A stretch of DNA of 64,000 nucleotides from Candidatus Alistipes faecavium. Lineage in GTDB: Bacteria; Bacteroidota; Bacteroidia; Bacteroidales; Rikenellaceae. Made by a program: the position numbers and the translations under genes. Below, in pieces: positions 34,365 to 43,907 of this stretch (the stretch's first letter is position 1; every line of letters starts with the position of its first letter). The notes beneath the pieces were generated by a model. The model saw only the letters and a list, made by a program, of their open reading frames with translations, was not told the DNA's origin and did not search any database. Location: positions 40,134 to 104,133 of the forward strand of contig DWYP01000046.1 in assembly GCA_019118605.1 (NCBI GenBank). The letters are read 5' to 3'.

Positions 34365-35372
34365 TTAAAGTAATTTGGTTATCAGCTCCAGCATGCTCCG
34401 GCGGGCCGAAGCGCCTTCGTAAAGCACCCGGTAGACCATCTCGGCGATGGGCATCTCCACCCGGTGGCGGGTGTTGATGTGGCGGATGCACTCCGCGGCG
34501 AAATACCCCTCGGCCACCATCGTCATCTCGTTCAGCGCGCTCTTGACCGTACATCCGTGGCCGATGAGCAGCCCGAGGCGGCGGTTGCGGCTGTAGGTCG
34601 AGTAGCAGGTCACCAACAGGTCGCCCAGGTAGGCCGAGACCTGCGTCGTGCGCTCCGCGGGGTAGCTCTCCTCGAGGAAGCGCGCCATCTCCCCCGCGGC
34701 GTTGGCGATCAGCACGGCGAGGAAGTTGTCCCCGTAGCCGAGGCCCACGGCCATGCCGACGGCCAGGGCGTAGATGTTCTTGAGGATCGCTGCATATTCG
34801 ATGCCGTAGATGTCGGTCGAGTAGCTCAGGCGGATATTTGCGGAGGAGAACTTCTCCCCGATCAGGCGGGCGTTGCCGAGGTCGGTGCAGACGACCGTCA
34901 GGTAGGAGAGCTTTCCGCGCGAGACCTCCTCGGCGTGCGAGGGGCCCGAAAAAAGTCCTATCTGATTGAACGAAAGACCGTAGCGGCTGCGGACGTATTC
35001 GGCGACGGTCTGGTAGTCCCCGGGGACGATGCCCTTGATGGCCGAGACGACGAACTTGTCGGAGAGCGGCACGCTCAGCGGTGCAAGGAACTCCCTGAGG
35101 TAGGCCGAAGGCGTGGCGAGGATCACGATCCCGGCATCGCGCACCACGGCGTCGAGGTCGTCCGAGGGGTCGATCCGCCCGCGGTCGAACTCCACATCGC
35201 TCAGATAGCGCGGATTGCGTCCCTCGCGGCGCAGGGACTCGAGCACCTCCGGGTTGCGGACATACCAGCCCACGCGCTGCCCGCCGGCCGCGAGCAGCCC
35301 TACGATGGCCGTCGCCCAGCTTCCGTGTCCGACAACGGCGCATCGGGCTTCGGGTCCTATTTTGTATTCCAT
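34365..35372 (-). CDS. gpsA: Glycerol-3-phosphate dehydrogenase (NAD(P)+)
   Basis: 335 residues. It reduces dihydroxyacetone phosphate to sn-glycerol-3-phosphate for phospholipid synthesis. Seen: an N-terminal nucleotide-binding loop [16 protein letters not shown] (GxGxxA pattern, with His for Gly in the usual GAGSWGTA), [20 protein letters not shown], the catalytic Lys in [15 protein letters not shown], and [13 protein letters not shown]. It is first in a two-gene operon with pgi, driven by a -7 element on the minus strand at 35397-35404. Confidence 0.94.
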   Translation of the reverse strand: MEYKIGPEARCAVVGHGSWATAIVGLLAAGGQRVGWYVRNPEVLESLRREGRNPRYLSDVEFDRGRIDPSDDLDAVVRDAGIVILATPSAYLREFLAPLSVPLSDKFVVSAIKGIVPGDYQTVAEYVRSRYGLSFNQIGLFSGPSHAEEVSRGKLSYLTVVCTDLGNARLIGEKFSSANIRLSYSTDIYGIEYAAILKNIYALAVGMAVGLGYGDNFLAVLIANAAGEMARFLEESYPAERTTQVSAYLGDLLVTCYSTYSRNRRLGLLIGHGCTVKSALNEMTMVAEGYFAAECIRHINTRHRVEMPIAEMVYRVLYEGASARRSMLELITKLL

Positions 35373-35396
35373 AGGGGCGCAAAGAGTTTTACACTA

Positions 35397-35404
35397 CAAA
35401 TGTA
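35397..35404 (-). promoter_or_regulatory. -7 element of gpsA-pgi
   Basis: TACATTTG on the minus strand, 24 bases before the gpsA ATG; no good -33 match. Confidence 0.6.
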
Positions 35405-35449
35405 AATAAAAAAATCAGAAAAAATACAGAATTTTCCGGGGCTTTTTGC

Positions 35450-35457
35450 TACCTTTG
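35450..35457 (+). promoter_or_regulatory. -7 element of the mre operon
   Basis: TACCTTTG, 99 bases before the mreB ATG, in an AT-rich stretch that separates mreB from the divergent gpsA. Confidence 0.6.
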
Positions 35458-35556
35458 TCCGGATATGCGGCCGTTTCGCCCGAAAGCCGGCGGCCGCAGT
35501 ACGTATTTCATTGACAACAAAGCATTTCACGGAATAGAACAGTTGGGTGTAACATT

Positions 35557-36576
35557 ATGGGACTTTTTTCTTTGACACAGGAACTGGCCATCGACCTCGG
35601 AACGGCCAACACGCTGATCATCTATAACGGGAAGGTCGTCGTCGACGAGCCCTCGATCGTGGCGCTCGACGTCCACACCAACAAACTCGTGGCAATCGGG
35701 CACCAGGCCCACCAGATGCACGAGCGCACGAATCCGAACATCAAGACGATCCGCCCGCTGAAGGACGGCGTGATCGCCGACTTCAACGCCACGGAGCTCA
35801 TGCTGCGCGGCATGATCAAGAAGGTCAAGACCTCGGGCAGCCTCTTCGCACCCTCGCTGCGCATGGTCATCTGCATCCCCTCGGGGTCGACGAACGTCGA
35901 GATCCGCGCCGTGCGCGACTCGGCCGAACACGCCGGAGGCCGTGAAGTCTACATGATCTACGAACCCATGGCCGCAGCCCTCGGCGCAGGGCTCGACGTC
36001 GAGGCCCCCGAAGGCAACATGATCATCGACATCGGCGGCGGCACCTCGGAGATCGCCTGCATCTCGCTCGGCGGCATCGTCTGCTCGGAGTCGATCAACG
36101 TCGCCGGCGACGTCTTCACGAACGACATCCAGAGCTACGTGCGCCAGCAGCACAACATCCGCATCGGCGAGCGCACGGCCGAGGCCATCAAGTGCGCCAT
36201 CGGCGCCGCGGTCTCCGACCTGGAACAGGAGCCCGAGGACTTCGTCGTCACGGGCCCCAACATGCTCACGGCCCTGCCGCAGACCGTCTCCCTGTCGTAC
36301 AGCGAAATCGCATACGCCCTCGAGAAGTCGCTCGCGAAGATCGACGCCGCACTGATGAAGGTCCTCGAGTCGATGCCCCCCGAGCTGTACGCCGACATCG
36401 TGAAGAACGGCATCTACCTGGCCGGCGGCGGCGCCCTGATCAAGGGGCTCGACCGGCGCCTCAACCAGCGGACCGGCATCCCGTTCCACATCGCCGAGGA
36501 CCCGCTGCGCGCCATCGCCCGCGGCACGGGCATCGCGCTGAAGAACATCAACCGGTTCTCGTTCCTGATGAAATAA
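35557..36576 (+). CDS. mreB: Rod shape-determining protein MreB
   Basis: 339 residues, normal for MreB. This actin-like ATPase forms membrane-associated filaments that guide side-wall peptidoglycan synthesis. Actin-fold motifs are intact: phosphate 1 loop AIDLGTANTLIIY, phosphate 2 loop MIIDIGGGTSEIACISLGG, adenosine loop YLAGGGALIKGLDRRL, and the YEPMAAALGAGLDV connection. It is the first gene of the mreBCD-mrdA-rodA cluster. Confidence 0.97.
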   Translation: MGLFSLTQELAIDLGTANTLIIYNGKVVVDEPSIVALDVHTNKLVAIGHQAHQMHERTNPNIKTIRPLKDGVIADFNATELMLRGMIKKVKTSGSLFAPSLRMVICIPSGSTNVEIRAVRDSAEHAGGREVYMIYEPMAAALGAGLDVEAPEGNMIIDIGGGTSEIACISLGGIVCSESINVAGDVFTNDIQSYVRQQHNIRIGERTAEAIKCAIGAAVSDLEQEPEDFVVTGPNMLTALPQTVSLSYSEIAYALEKSLAKIDAALMKVLESMPPELYADIVKNGIYLAGGGALIKGLDRRLNQRTGIPFHIAEDPLRAIARGTGIALKNINRFSFLMK

Positions 36577-36650
36577 TCCGGAATCATTCGGAGACACACG
36601 ACACACGACGGATTGCGGGTTCAGGCCCGCACTAAATAAAGACCGCCACC

Positions 36651-37505
36651 TTGCACAAGCTCTTTGAGTTCATACGCAGCGTCTACGTCGCCGTGCTGTT
36701 CATCGTCCTGGAGATCGCCGCCGTCAGCTATTACGCGCGCTCCACGTACTACACGCAGGCACGGCTGCTCACCCGTTCGAACCAGGCGATCGGCGGGGTG
36801 CACTCCCTGTTTGCCGGGGTGCGCCGCTACTTCTCGCTCGGGCACGAAAACCGCCTGCTCGCGGAACACTGCGCACGCCTCGAGGAGCAGCTGGCACAGT
36901 ACCAGGAGGCCGCGACGTCGGAACGCCTGGAGAGCTACCTGCAGGAGATCGGCGAGTCGAAATACCGTTTCGCCACGGCCTGCGTCGTGGCCAATACGGT
37001 CAACCGGGCCCAGAACCTCATCACCCTCAACCGCGGGCGCAACGACAACGTCATCCCCGAGATGGGCGTCCTTTCGCCCGACGGCGCGATGGTCGGCTAC
37101 GTCGTCGACTGCTCCGACCGCTATGCGGTGGCCATGTCGGTCCTCAACACCTCGTTCCGGGCCAGCGGGCGCCTCGCCGGCAGCGAGTACTACGGCTCGA
37201 TCTACTGGGACGGCCGCGACCAGAGCGTCGTGATCCTGGGCGACGTGTCGAAATACGCCGACCCGCAGCCCGGGGAGGAGGTCGTCACCACGGGATTCTC
37301 GCAGTACTTCCCCGCCGACGTGCTGATCGGATGGGTCGAGAGCGCCGAACTGAACGAAACGCGCACGGCATACACCGTGCGGGTACGCCTGGCTGCGGAA
37401 CTCTCGCGGCTGAGCGAGGTGATTCTGGTGGCCAACCGCGACCTCTACGAAATCCGCGATCTGCAGCAGAGCGACCAGATCGAACAACACACCCGTCTCG
37501 AATAG
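36651..37505 (+). CDS. mreC: Rod shape-determining protein MreC (TTG start)
   Basis: 284 residues. This single-pass inner-membrane protein links MreB to the periplasmic elongation machinery. An N-terminal transmembrane segment (about 9-30, VYVAVLFIVLEIAAVSYYA) is followed by a coiled coil (about 70-100) and the beta-barrel MreC domain (NTVNRAQNLITLNRGRNDNV, MGVLSPDGAMVGYVVD, VVTTGFSQYFPADVLIGWV). The only start compatible with the transmembrane segment is TTG at 36651; the first in-frame ATG is far inside the periplasmic domain. mreD begins directly after the stop. Confidence 0.93.
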   Translation: MHKLFEFIRSVYVAVLFIVLEIAAVSYYARSTYYTQARLLTRSNQAIGGVHSLFAGVRRYFSLGHENRLLAEHCARLEEQLAQYQEAATSERLESYLQEIGESKYRFATACVVANTVNRAQNLITLNRGRNDNVIPEMGVLSPDGAMVGYVVDCSDRYAVAMSVLNTSFRASGRLAGSEYYGSIYWDGRDQSVVILGDVSKYADPQPGEEVVTTGFSQYFPADVLIGWVESAELNETRTAYTVRVRLAAELSRLSEVILVANRDLYEIRDLQQSDQIEQHTRLE

Positions 37506-38024
37506 ATGTATCGCACGTTACCATACACAGGGCTTTTCGCGGTCACGGTGCTGCTGCAGGTCTTCCTGTTCGACAACCTGTCGGTCAGCATCTACCTCAA
37601 CCCGCTCGTCTACATCGCCTTCCTCGCCCTGCTGCCCCTGGACACGAAACCCGTGGCGCTGCTCGGCGCAGGGCTCCTGCTGGGCGTGGTCATGGACTAC
37701 GCAATGGGGGCCGCGGGAATCAACACCATCGCCACGCTGCTCATCGCCTTCCTGCGCCCGGCCCTCGTCAACCTGCTCTTCGGGCAGGAAAACGCCAAGG
37801 AGGGCGGCATACCCTCGGCGAACCGCATGGGTCAGCGGACCTTCATCCGCTACCTGCTGCTGCTGACGCTCATCCACCACACGGCCTTCTTCCTGCTTGA
37901 GGCGCTCTCCTGGAGCCGCCTGCCCCTCACCGTGCTGCGCATCGCCGCGAGCACGCTCCTCACCGCCGCGTTCCTCTGGCTCATCGCCCGGATCTTCAAC
38001 TCCAAACTTCCTTCGCGCCTATGA
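37506..38024 (+). CDS. mreD: Rod shape-determining protein MreD
   Basis: 172 residues with five or six predicted transmembrane helices (for example VTVLLQVFLF, VYIAFLALLPL, VALLGAGLLLGVVM, RYLLLLTLIHHTAFFLLE, STLLTAAFLWLIARI). The family is poorly conserved in sequence; the call rests on the membrane topology and the fixed position between mreC and mrdA. Its ATG directly abuts the mreC stop, and its stop overlaps the mrdA start (ATGA). Confidence 0.9.
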   Translation: MYRTLPYTGLFAVTVLLQVFLFDNLSVSIYLNPLVYIAFLALLPLDTKPVALLGAGLLLGVVMDYAMGAAGINTIATLLIAFLRPALVNLLFGQENAKEGGIPSANRMGQRTFIRYLLLLTLIHHTAFFLLEALSWSRLPLTVLRIAASTLLTAAFLWLIARIFNSKLPSRL

Positions 38025-39847
38025 ACGGGTCGGAGAGTTTCATCCGCATGCGCACGCTGCAGTCCGTCGTGCTGATCATCTTCGCGGTGATCCTCGGGCG
38101 GCTGGCCTACATCCAGCTCATCGACGACCGCTATGCCGAGATGGCCGAGGCCAATGCCCTGCGGCACGTCGTGCAGTACCCGCCGCGCGGCGAGGTCCTC
38201 GACCGCAACGGCGAATACCTCGTGCAGAGCCGCGAGTGCTACGACCTGATGGTCATCTACAGCGACATCGACAAACGCGGATTCGACACCACACGCCTGT
38301 GCGAGGTCGTGGGGATCTCATACGACAAGCTGCGCCGCGAGCTCTCCAACGCCCGGATGCGGCCCCGGGCGCCGCGGCTGGTCATGAGCTACGTCTCCAA
38401 GGAGGACAAGCTGCGCTTCGACGAGTGCAACTTCCGGGGTTTCTACACCGTCTACCGCACCGTGCGGCAATACCCGCGCAAGGTCGGGGGCAATCTCCTG
38501 GGCTACGTCAGCGAGGTGAACGACACCTACCTGAAGCGCCATCCGGAATACAAGGTTGGCGACTATGTGGGCATGAGCGGCGTGGAGTCGGCCTACGAGC
38601 CCGAGCTCCGCGGGCACAAGGGGGTGAAGATCCAGGAGATCGACACCCACGGAGCAATCAAGGGCTCCTACATGAACGGGATCTACGATTCGCTTCCCGA
38701 GCCGGGGAGCTGCCTGACGAGCACGATCGACGTGCGGCTGCAGCTGCTCGGCGAGGAGCTCATGCACGGAAAGGTGGGAGCGGCGGTGGCCATCGAGCCC
38801 TCGACGGGCGAGATCCTGATGATGGTCTCCTCGCCGACGTACGATCCCGACGAACTGGTCGGGCGCGAACGGGGCAACAACTACATGAAGATGCTCTACA
38901 ACAAGCGGCAGCCGCTGTTCAACCGCGCCGTGAAGGCCAAATACCCCCCGGGATCGACCTTCAAGCTCGTGCAGGGGCTCATCGGGCTGCAGGAGGGTGT
39001 CCTGCGCCCCTCGGACCTGCACGTCTGCCACAACGGATACCAGGCCGGGCGTCTGAAGATGGGCTGCCACGCCCACGCCTCGCCGCTCGACCTGCGCTTT
39101 GCCGTGGCCACGTCGTGCAACGCCTACTTCTGCTACGTCTTCCGCGACATCCTCGACAATCCGAAATACGAGAACGTCAAGGAGGGCTATGACGTCTGGA
39201 GAGAGTATGTCGAGAGTTTCGGATTCGGGCGCAAGCTCGGCTCGGACTTCCTCGACGAGGGGAACGGCTACGTCCCCGACCGGGCGTTCTACGACCGCCA
39301 GTACCGCGGGTCGTGGAACTCGCTCACGATCCTCTCGCTCTCGATCGGCCAGGACGCCCTGGGATGCACGCCGCTGCAGCTTGCCAACCTGGCGTGCATC
39401 GTCGCCAACCGCGGTTACTACTACATCCCGCACATCGTCAAGAAGGTCGAGGGCCGCGACTCGCTCGACCGCCGTTTCTACGAACGCCACTACACGAAGG
39501 TCGACCCGAAGCACTTCGAGCCGATCGTCGAGGGCATGTGGCGGGGCGTGAACGTCGGGGGCACCTCGACCATGGCGCGCCTCGACGGATGGGACGTCTG
39601 CGGCAAGACCGGCACGGCCCAAAACCCCCGGGGACGCGACCACTCGACCTTCCTGTCGTTCGCCCCGAAGGACAACCCGAAGATCGCCATCTCGGTCTAC
39701 GTCGAGAACGGCGGATTCGGCGCCTCGGCGGCCCTGCCGATCGCCTCGCTGCTGGAGGAGTACTACCTGACCGACACGATCCGCCGCCCGGCGCTGCTCG
39801 AGTATATCAAGAACATGCAAATCCATTACCCCGCCTATGACCGCTGA
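38021..39847 (+). CDS. mrdA: Penicillin-binding protein 2 (rod-shape transpeptidase)
   Basis: 608 residues. This class B transpeptidase of the elongasome works with RodA. An N-terminal transmembrane helix (about 12-30) is followed by the dimerisation domain (EVLDRNGEYLVQS) and the penicillin-binding domain. The active-site triad of motifs is intact: Ser312 in GSTFK, Ser365-Cys366-Asn367 (SxN), and Lys529-Thr-Gly (KTG). It overlaps mreD by 4 bases and rodA by 11 bases, so translation is coupled. Confidence 0.96.
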   Translation: MNGSESFIRMRTLQSVVLIIFAVILGRLAYIQLIDDRYAEMAEANALRHVVQYPPRGEVLDRNGEYLVQSRECYDLMVIYSDIDKRGFDTTRLCEVVGISYDKLRRELSNARMRPRAPRLVMSYVSKEDKLRFDECNFRGFYTVYRTVRQYPRKVGGNLLGYVSEVNDTYLKRHPEYKVGDYVGMSGVESAYEPELRGHKGVKIQEIDTHGAIKGSYMNGIYDSLPEPGSCLTSTIDVRLQLLGEELMHGKVGAAVAIEPSTGEILMMVSSPTYDPDELVGRERGNNYMKMLYNKRQPLFNRAVKAKYPPGSTFKLVQGLIGLQEGVLRPSDLHVCHNGYQAGRLKMGCHAHASPLDLRFAVATSCNAYFCYVFRDILDNPKYENVKEGYDVWREYVESFGFGRKLGSDFLDEGNGYVPDRAFYDRQYRGSWNSLTILSLSIGQDALGCTPLQLANLACIVANRGYYYIPHIVKKVEGRDSLDRRFYERHYTKVDPKHFEPIVEGMWRGVNVGGTSTMARLDGWDVCGKTGTAQNPRGRDHSTFLSFAPKDNPKIAISVYVENGGFGASAALPIASLLEEYYLTDTIRRPALLEYIKNMQIHYPAYDR

Positions 39848-41276
39848 CCGACACGGAATCTTCTACGGCGTAGACCGCTGGGCGGTACTGCTCTACGTGC
39901 TGATCGTCATCGCAGGATGGGTTTCGATCACCGCGGCGTCGTACGACGAGGAGTCGGTGAACCTCTTCTCGTTCTCGCACTTCTACATGAAGCAGCTCAT
40001 GTGGATCGGCATCGCATGGGTAACGGCCCTCGTGGTGCTGCTGCTCGACGAGCACTTCTACCACAAGTTCGCCTATCCGGCCTATTTCGCGGGACTGGCG
40101 CTGCTCGTCGCCGCGCTGCTCTTCGGACGCGAGGTCAACGGTGCCAAGGCGTGGTTCGAATTCGGCTCGGTGCGCGTGCAGCCCGTGGAGTTCGCCAAGA
40201 TCGCCACGGCCCTGGCCCTGGCGCGCGTGATGAGCGGCTACTCCTTCTCGATCAATCGCGCGGGCGACCTGGCCAAGGTCGCCATGGTCATCTGCATCCC
40301 GCTGCTGATCATCGTCCTGCAGAACGATACCGGCTCGGGCATCGTCCTCGGGTCGTTCCTCTTCGTGCTCTACCGCGAGGGGTTGAACAAGTGGCTCTGC
40401 ATCCCCGTGCTGCTGATCGCCGCGCTGTTCATCGTCTCGTTCCTGCTCTCGCCCATGACGCTGCTCGTGACGGTCATCCTGGTCTGCGTGCTCTCGGAGG
40501 CGATGATGAACGGACACTGGCGTTCGCGCATCATCTTCCTGGCAGCCGTGGCGCTGGCGAGCATCCTGCTCTGCGCCGCGGCGGCGCTGATCGCCCCGGG
40601 CAGGCTGGACCTCTACCACAGCCTGCTGATCGTGAGCCTGCTGTCGATCGTCGGCATATCGGTCTACGCCTACCGCGCGAACCTGCGCAACATCTACATC
40701 CTGGTCTGCTTCTTCGTCGGGGCGATGATCTTCCTGCCCACGACCGACTACATCTTCAACTCGATCCTCAAGGAGCACCAGCAGAACCGCATCAAGAGCT
40801 ACCTCGGGCTGTTGGACGACCCCCGGAACCTCGACTACAACGTCAACCAGTCGAAAATCGCCATCGGCTCGGGAGGATTCCTCGGCAAGGGATTCCTCCA
40901 GGGCACGCAGATCAAGTACGGATTCGTTCCCGAGCGGCATACCGACTTCATCTTCTGCACCGTGGGCGAGGAGTGGGGGTTCCTCGGCGCCGCAACCATC
41001 CTGACGCTTATCTGTCTGCTGATCCTGCGCCTGATGCGCATGGGCGAACGGCAGCAGGAGCCTTTCGGAAGGATCTACTGCTACTGCGTGGCGGCGATCC
41101 TGCTCTTCCACGTGCTGGTCAACGTGGGCATGACCATCGGACTGATGCCCGTGATGGGCATCCCGCTTCCGTTCATGAGCTACGGAGGCTCCTCGCTGAT
41201 CGCCTTCACGATCCTGCTCTTCATCGCCATACGCCTCGACGCCGCGACGCGGCAGTTCTCACCCGACCGTTTCTGA
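39837..41276 (+). CDS. rodA: Rod shape-determining protein RodA (SEDS glycosyltransferase)
   Basis: 479 residues with about ten transmembrane helices. This SEDS-family peptidoglycan polymerase partners with PBP2. Typical SEDS stretches are visible: GAKAWFEFGSVRVQPVEFAKIATAL, QNDTGSGIVL, the loop SKIAIGSGGFLGKGFLQGTQ, PERHTDFIFCTVGEEWGFLG, and GMTIGLMPVMGIPLPFMSYGGSSL. It is longer than the E. coli protein because of additional helices in the middle (about 190-300), as usual in Bacteroidetes. Last of the mre cluster; 36 bases precede the next gene. Confidence 0.95.
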   Translation: MTADRHGIFYGVDRWAVLLYVLIVIAGWVSITAASYDEESVNLFSFSHFYMKQLMWIGIAWVTALVVLLLDEHFYHKFAYPAYFAGLALLVAALLFGREVNGAKAWFEFGSVRVQPVEFAKIATALALARVMSGYSFSINRAGDLAKVAMVICIPLLIIVLQNDTGSGIVLGSFLFVLYREGLNKWLCIPVLLIAALFIVSFLLSPMTLLVTVILVCVLSEAMMNGHWRSRIIFLAAVALASILLCAAAALIAPGRLDLYHSLLIVSLLSIVGISVYAYRANLRNIYILVCFFVGAMIFLPTTDYIFNSILKEHQQNRIKSYLGLLDDPRNLDYNVNQSKIAIGSGGFLGKGFLQGTQIKYGFVPERHTDFIFCTVGEEWGFLGAATILTLICLLILRLMRMGERQQEPFGRIYCYCVAAILLFHVLVNVGMTIGLMPVMGIPLPFMSYGGSSLIAFTILLFIAIRLDAATRQFSPDRF

Positions 41277-41312
41277 CATCCAAGAAAAACAGCAAAACAT
41301 ACCATCCGACAC

Positions 41313-43907
41313 ATGATCACATTCCCACCCAAAGGACTGACCCCGCAACAGGTCGAAGAGAGCCGCCGCACGCACGGCGACAACGTCATCACACCCCCGA
41401 AGGACGATTCGGCGTGGAAGCTGCTACTGGAGAAGTTCCGCGACCCGATCATCCGAATCCTGCTGCTGGCCGCGGTGCTGTCGCTGGCCATCGGGTGCAT
41501 CCACGGGGATTTCACCGAGTCAATCGGCATCATCAGCGCCATTATCCTGGCCACCTGCGTGGGATTCGGATTCGAGTGGGACGCCCGGCGGCGGTTCCGG
41601 CGGCTGAACAAGGTCAACGACGACATCCCGGTGAAAGTCATGCGCGGAGGGCATATCGGCGAGATCCCGCGCAGGGAGGTGGTCGTGGGCGACGTGATCT
41701 ACATCGAGAGCGGCGAGACGGTCCCGGCCGACGGTGAACTGGCCGAGGCGATCTCGCTGAAGATCAACGAATCGACGCTCACGGGCGAGCCCGAGGTCGA
41801 CAAGACCGTCGACCCGGAGCACTTCGACGCGGAGGCGACCTACCCGTCGAACGCCGTGCTGCGCGGCACGACCGTGGCCGACGGGTACGGCGTGATGGTC
41901 GCGACGGCCGTCGGCGACCGCACCGAGGCGGGGCGCGTCACCGAACAGTCGAGCGTCGCCAGCGAGGAGCCCACGCCGCTCAACCGCCAGCTGACACGCC
42001 TCTCGCAGCTCATCGGACGCGTGGGAATCATCCTCTCGGCGCTGATCTTCTGCGTCATGCTCGCCAAGGCAATCTTCGCGGGCGACCTGCTCGCGCAGGA
42101 CTGGACGACGATCTTCCAGCGCGTGCTGCACATTTTCATGCTCTCGGTGGCGATCATCGTCATGGCCGTGCCCGAAGGGCTTCCGATGTCGATCACCCTT
42201 TCGCTGGCGATGTCGATGCGCCGGATGCTCAAGACGAACAACCTCGTGCGGAAGATGCATGCCTGCGAGACGATGGGCGCGGTGACGGTGATCTGCACCG
42301 ACAAGACCGGCACGCTCACGCAGAACCGCATGCACGTCGAGGAGCTCGTGCGCTGCGACGCGCTGCCCGACGCGGAGTTCGCCGAGGTCGTGGCGCTGAA
42401 CTCCACGGCCTTTCTCGACGCCGAGGGGCATATCCTCGGCAACCCGACCGAAGGGGCGCTGCTCGAATGGATGCGCGGCCGCGGGCACGACTACGAGGCG
42501 CTGCGCGCCGGGGCGAAGATCGTCGACCGCCTGACCTTCTCGACCGAGCGCAAATACATGGCTACGATCATCGAAAGCGGCCTCTCGGGCCGGAGGCTGC
42601 TCTGCGTCAAGGGCGCCCCGGAGATCGTGCGGGCGATGTGCGCGCCGGACGGGCGCGACGCCGAGGTTGCGGCCCGTCTGTGCGACTTCCAGAACCACGC
42701 CATGCGCACGCTGGCCGTGGCGTGGCGCGAGACGGCGCTCGACGACTGCACGCAGGCCGTGCGCGAAGGGGCGCTGCACTTCGCGGCCGTGGCGGCCATC
42801 GCCGACCCGGTGCGCGAGGATGTCCCGGCGGCCGTTGCCACGTGCCTCGACGCCGGGATCGCCATCAAGATCGTCACGGGAGACACCCCCGCCACGGCAC
42901 GCGAGATCGCCCGCCGGATCGGGCTGTGGGACGACGCCCGCGACGGCGAACGCAACCAGATCACCGGCGCGGAGTTCGCGGCGATGAGCGACGGGGAGCT
43001 CCTCGGACGCGTCGGCGAGCTGAAGATCATGTCCCGGGCCCGGCCGCTCGACAAGCAGCGGCTCGTGCGCCTGCTCCAGCAGCAGGGCGAGGTGGTCGCC
43101 GTGACGGGCGACGGAACGAACGACGCCCCGGCGCTGAACTTCGCCAACGTGGGGCTCTCGATGGGCTCGGGAACCTCCGTGGCGAAGGACGCCTCGGACA
43201 TCACGCTGCTCGACGATTCGTTCGCCTCGATCGCCACGGCGGTCATGTGGGGGCGCTCGCTCTACCGCAACATCCAGCGCTTCGTGCTCTTCCAGCTGAC
43301 GATCAACTTCGCGGCGATCGTCATCTGCTTCGTCGGGGCACTCTTCGAATCGGAGATGCCCCTGACGGTCGTGCAGATCCTCTGGGTCAACATCATCATG
43401 GACACCTTCGCGGCGATGGCCATGGCCTCGCTGCCGCCCAGCCGCGAGGTGATGCGCGACAGGCCGCGGCGCCGCGACGCCTTCATCATCACCCCGCCGA
43501 TGGCCCGCACGCTCTTCACCTGCGGAGGGGTGATGATCGCCGTGCTGCTCGGCATGCTCTTCGCGTGGAGCGACGACACCGGGAAACTGCCCCTGCGCGA
43601 ACAGACGCTCTTCTTCTCGACCTTCGTTTTCCTGCAGTTCTGGAACATGTTCAATGCCAAAGGATTCGAGGCGCGGCATCCGGCCTTCACCCACCTGCGC
43701 GGATGCCGGGAGTTCTTCCTCATCCTGGCCGGCATCGGCATCGGACAGATCTTGATCGTCTCCTTCGGAGGCGAAGTCTTCCGCACCGAGCCCCTGCCGT
43801 TCGCACAGTGGGCCGCTGTCATCGGATACACCTCGCTGCTGGCCGTCGGAGGAGAGATCGTCCGCGCGCTCCGGCGCAAGCGGCGCCAACCCGGACTGCC
43901 ATGCTGA
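41313..43907 (+). CDS. P-type ATPase, Ca2+-transporting (P2 type)
   Basis: 864 residues. A cation-transporting ATPase N-terminal domain precedes an actuator domain (ESTLTGEPEVDK), transmembrane helices with PEGLP in the fourth segment, and the phosphorylation motif DKTGTLTQ with Asp330. The nucleotide-binding domain (KGAPE) and hinge MVTGDGTNDAPAL-type sequence (VTGDGTNDAPALNFANVGLSMG) follow, then the C-terminal four-helix ATPase domain. The PMCA/SERCA-like pattern suggests export of Ca2+, though the exact ion is inferred. No regulatory extension is seen. The 3' end overlaps the PAP2 gene start by 7 bases, so they are likely co-transcribed. Confidence 0.9.
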   Translation: MITFPPKGLTPQQVEESRRTHGDNVITPPKDDSAWKLLLEKFRDPIIRILLLAAVLSLAIGCIHGDFTESIGIISAIILATCVGFGFEWDARRRFRRLNKVNDDIPVKVMRGGHIGEIPRREVVVGDVIYIESGETVPADGELAEAISLKINESTLTGEPEVDKTVDPEHFDAEATYPSNAVLRGTTVADGYGVMVATAVGDRTEAGRVTEQSSVASEEPTPLNRQLTRLSQLIGRVGIILSALIFCVMLAKAIFAGDLLAQDWTTIFQRVLHIFMLSVAIIVMAVPEGLPMSITLSLAMSMRRMLKTNNLVRKMHACETMGAVTVICTDKTGTLTQNRMHVEELVRCDALPDAEFAEVVALNSTAFLDAEGHILGNPTEGALLEWMRGRGHDYEALRAGAKIVDRLTFSTERKYMATIIESGLSGRRLLCVKGAPEIVRAMCAPDGRDAEVAARLCDFQNHAMRTLAVAWRETALDDCTQAVREGALHFAAVAAIADPVREDVPAAVATCLDAGIAIKIVTGDTPATAREIARRIGLWDDARDGERNQITGAEFAAMSDGELLGRVGELKIMSRARPLDKQRLVRLLQQQGEVVAVTGDGTNDAPALNFANVGLSMGSGTSVAKDASDITLLDDSFASIATAVMWGRSLYRNIQRFVLFQLTINFAAIVICFVGALFESEMPLTVVQILWVNIIMDTFAAMAMASLPPSREVMRDRPRRRDAFIITPPMARTLFTCGGVMIAVLLGMLFAWSDDTGKLPLREQTLFFSTFVFLQFWNMFNAKGFEARHPAFTHLRGCREFFLILAGIGIGQILIVSFGGEVFRTEPLPFAQWAAVIGYTSLLAVGGEIVRALRRKRRQPGLPC

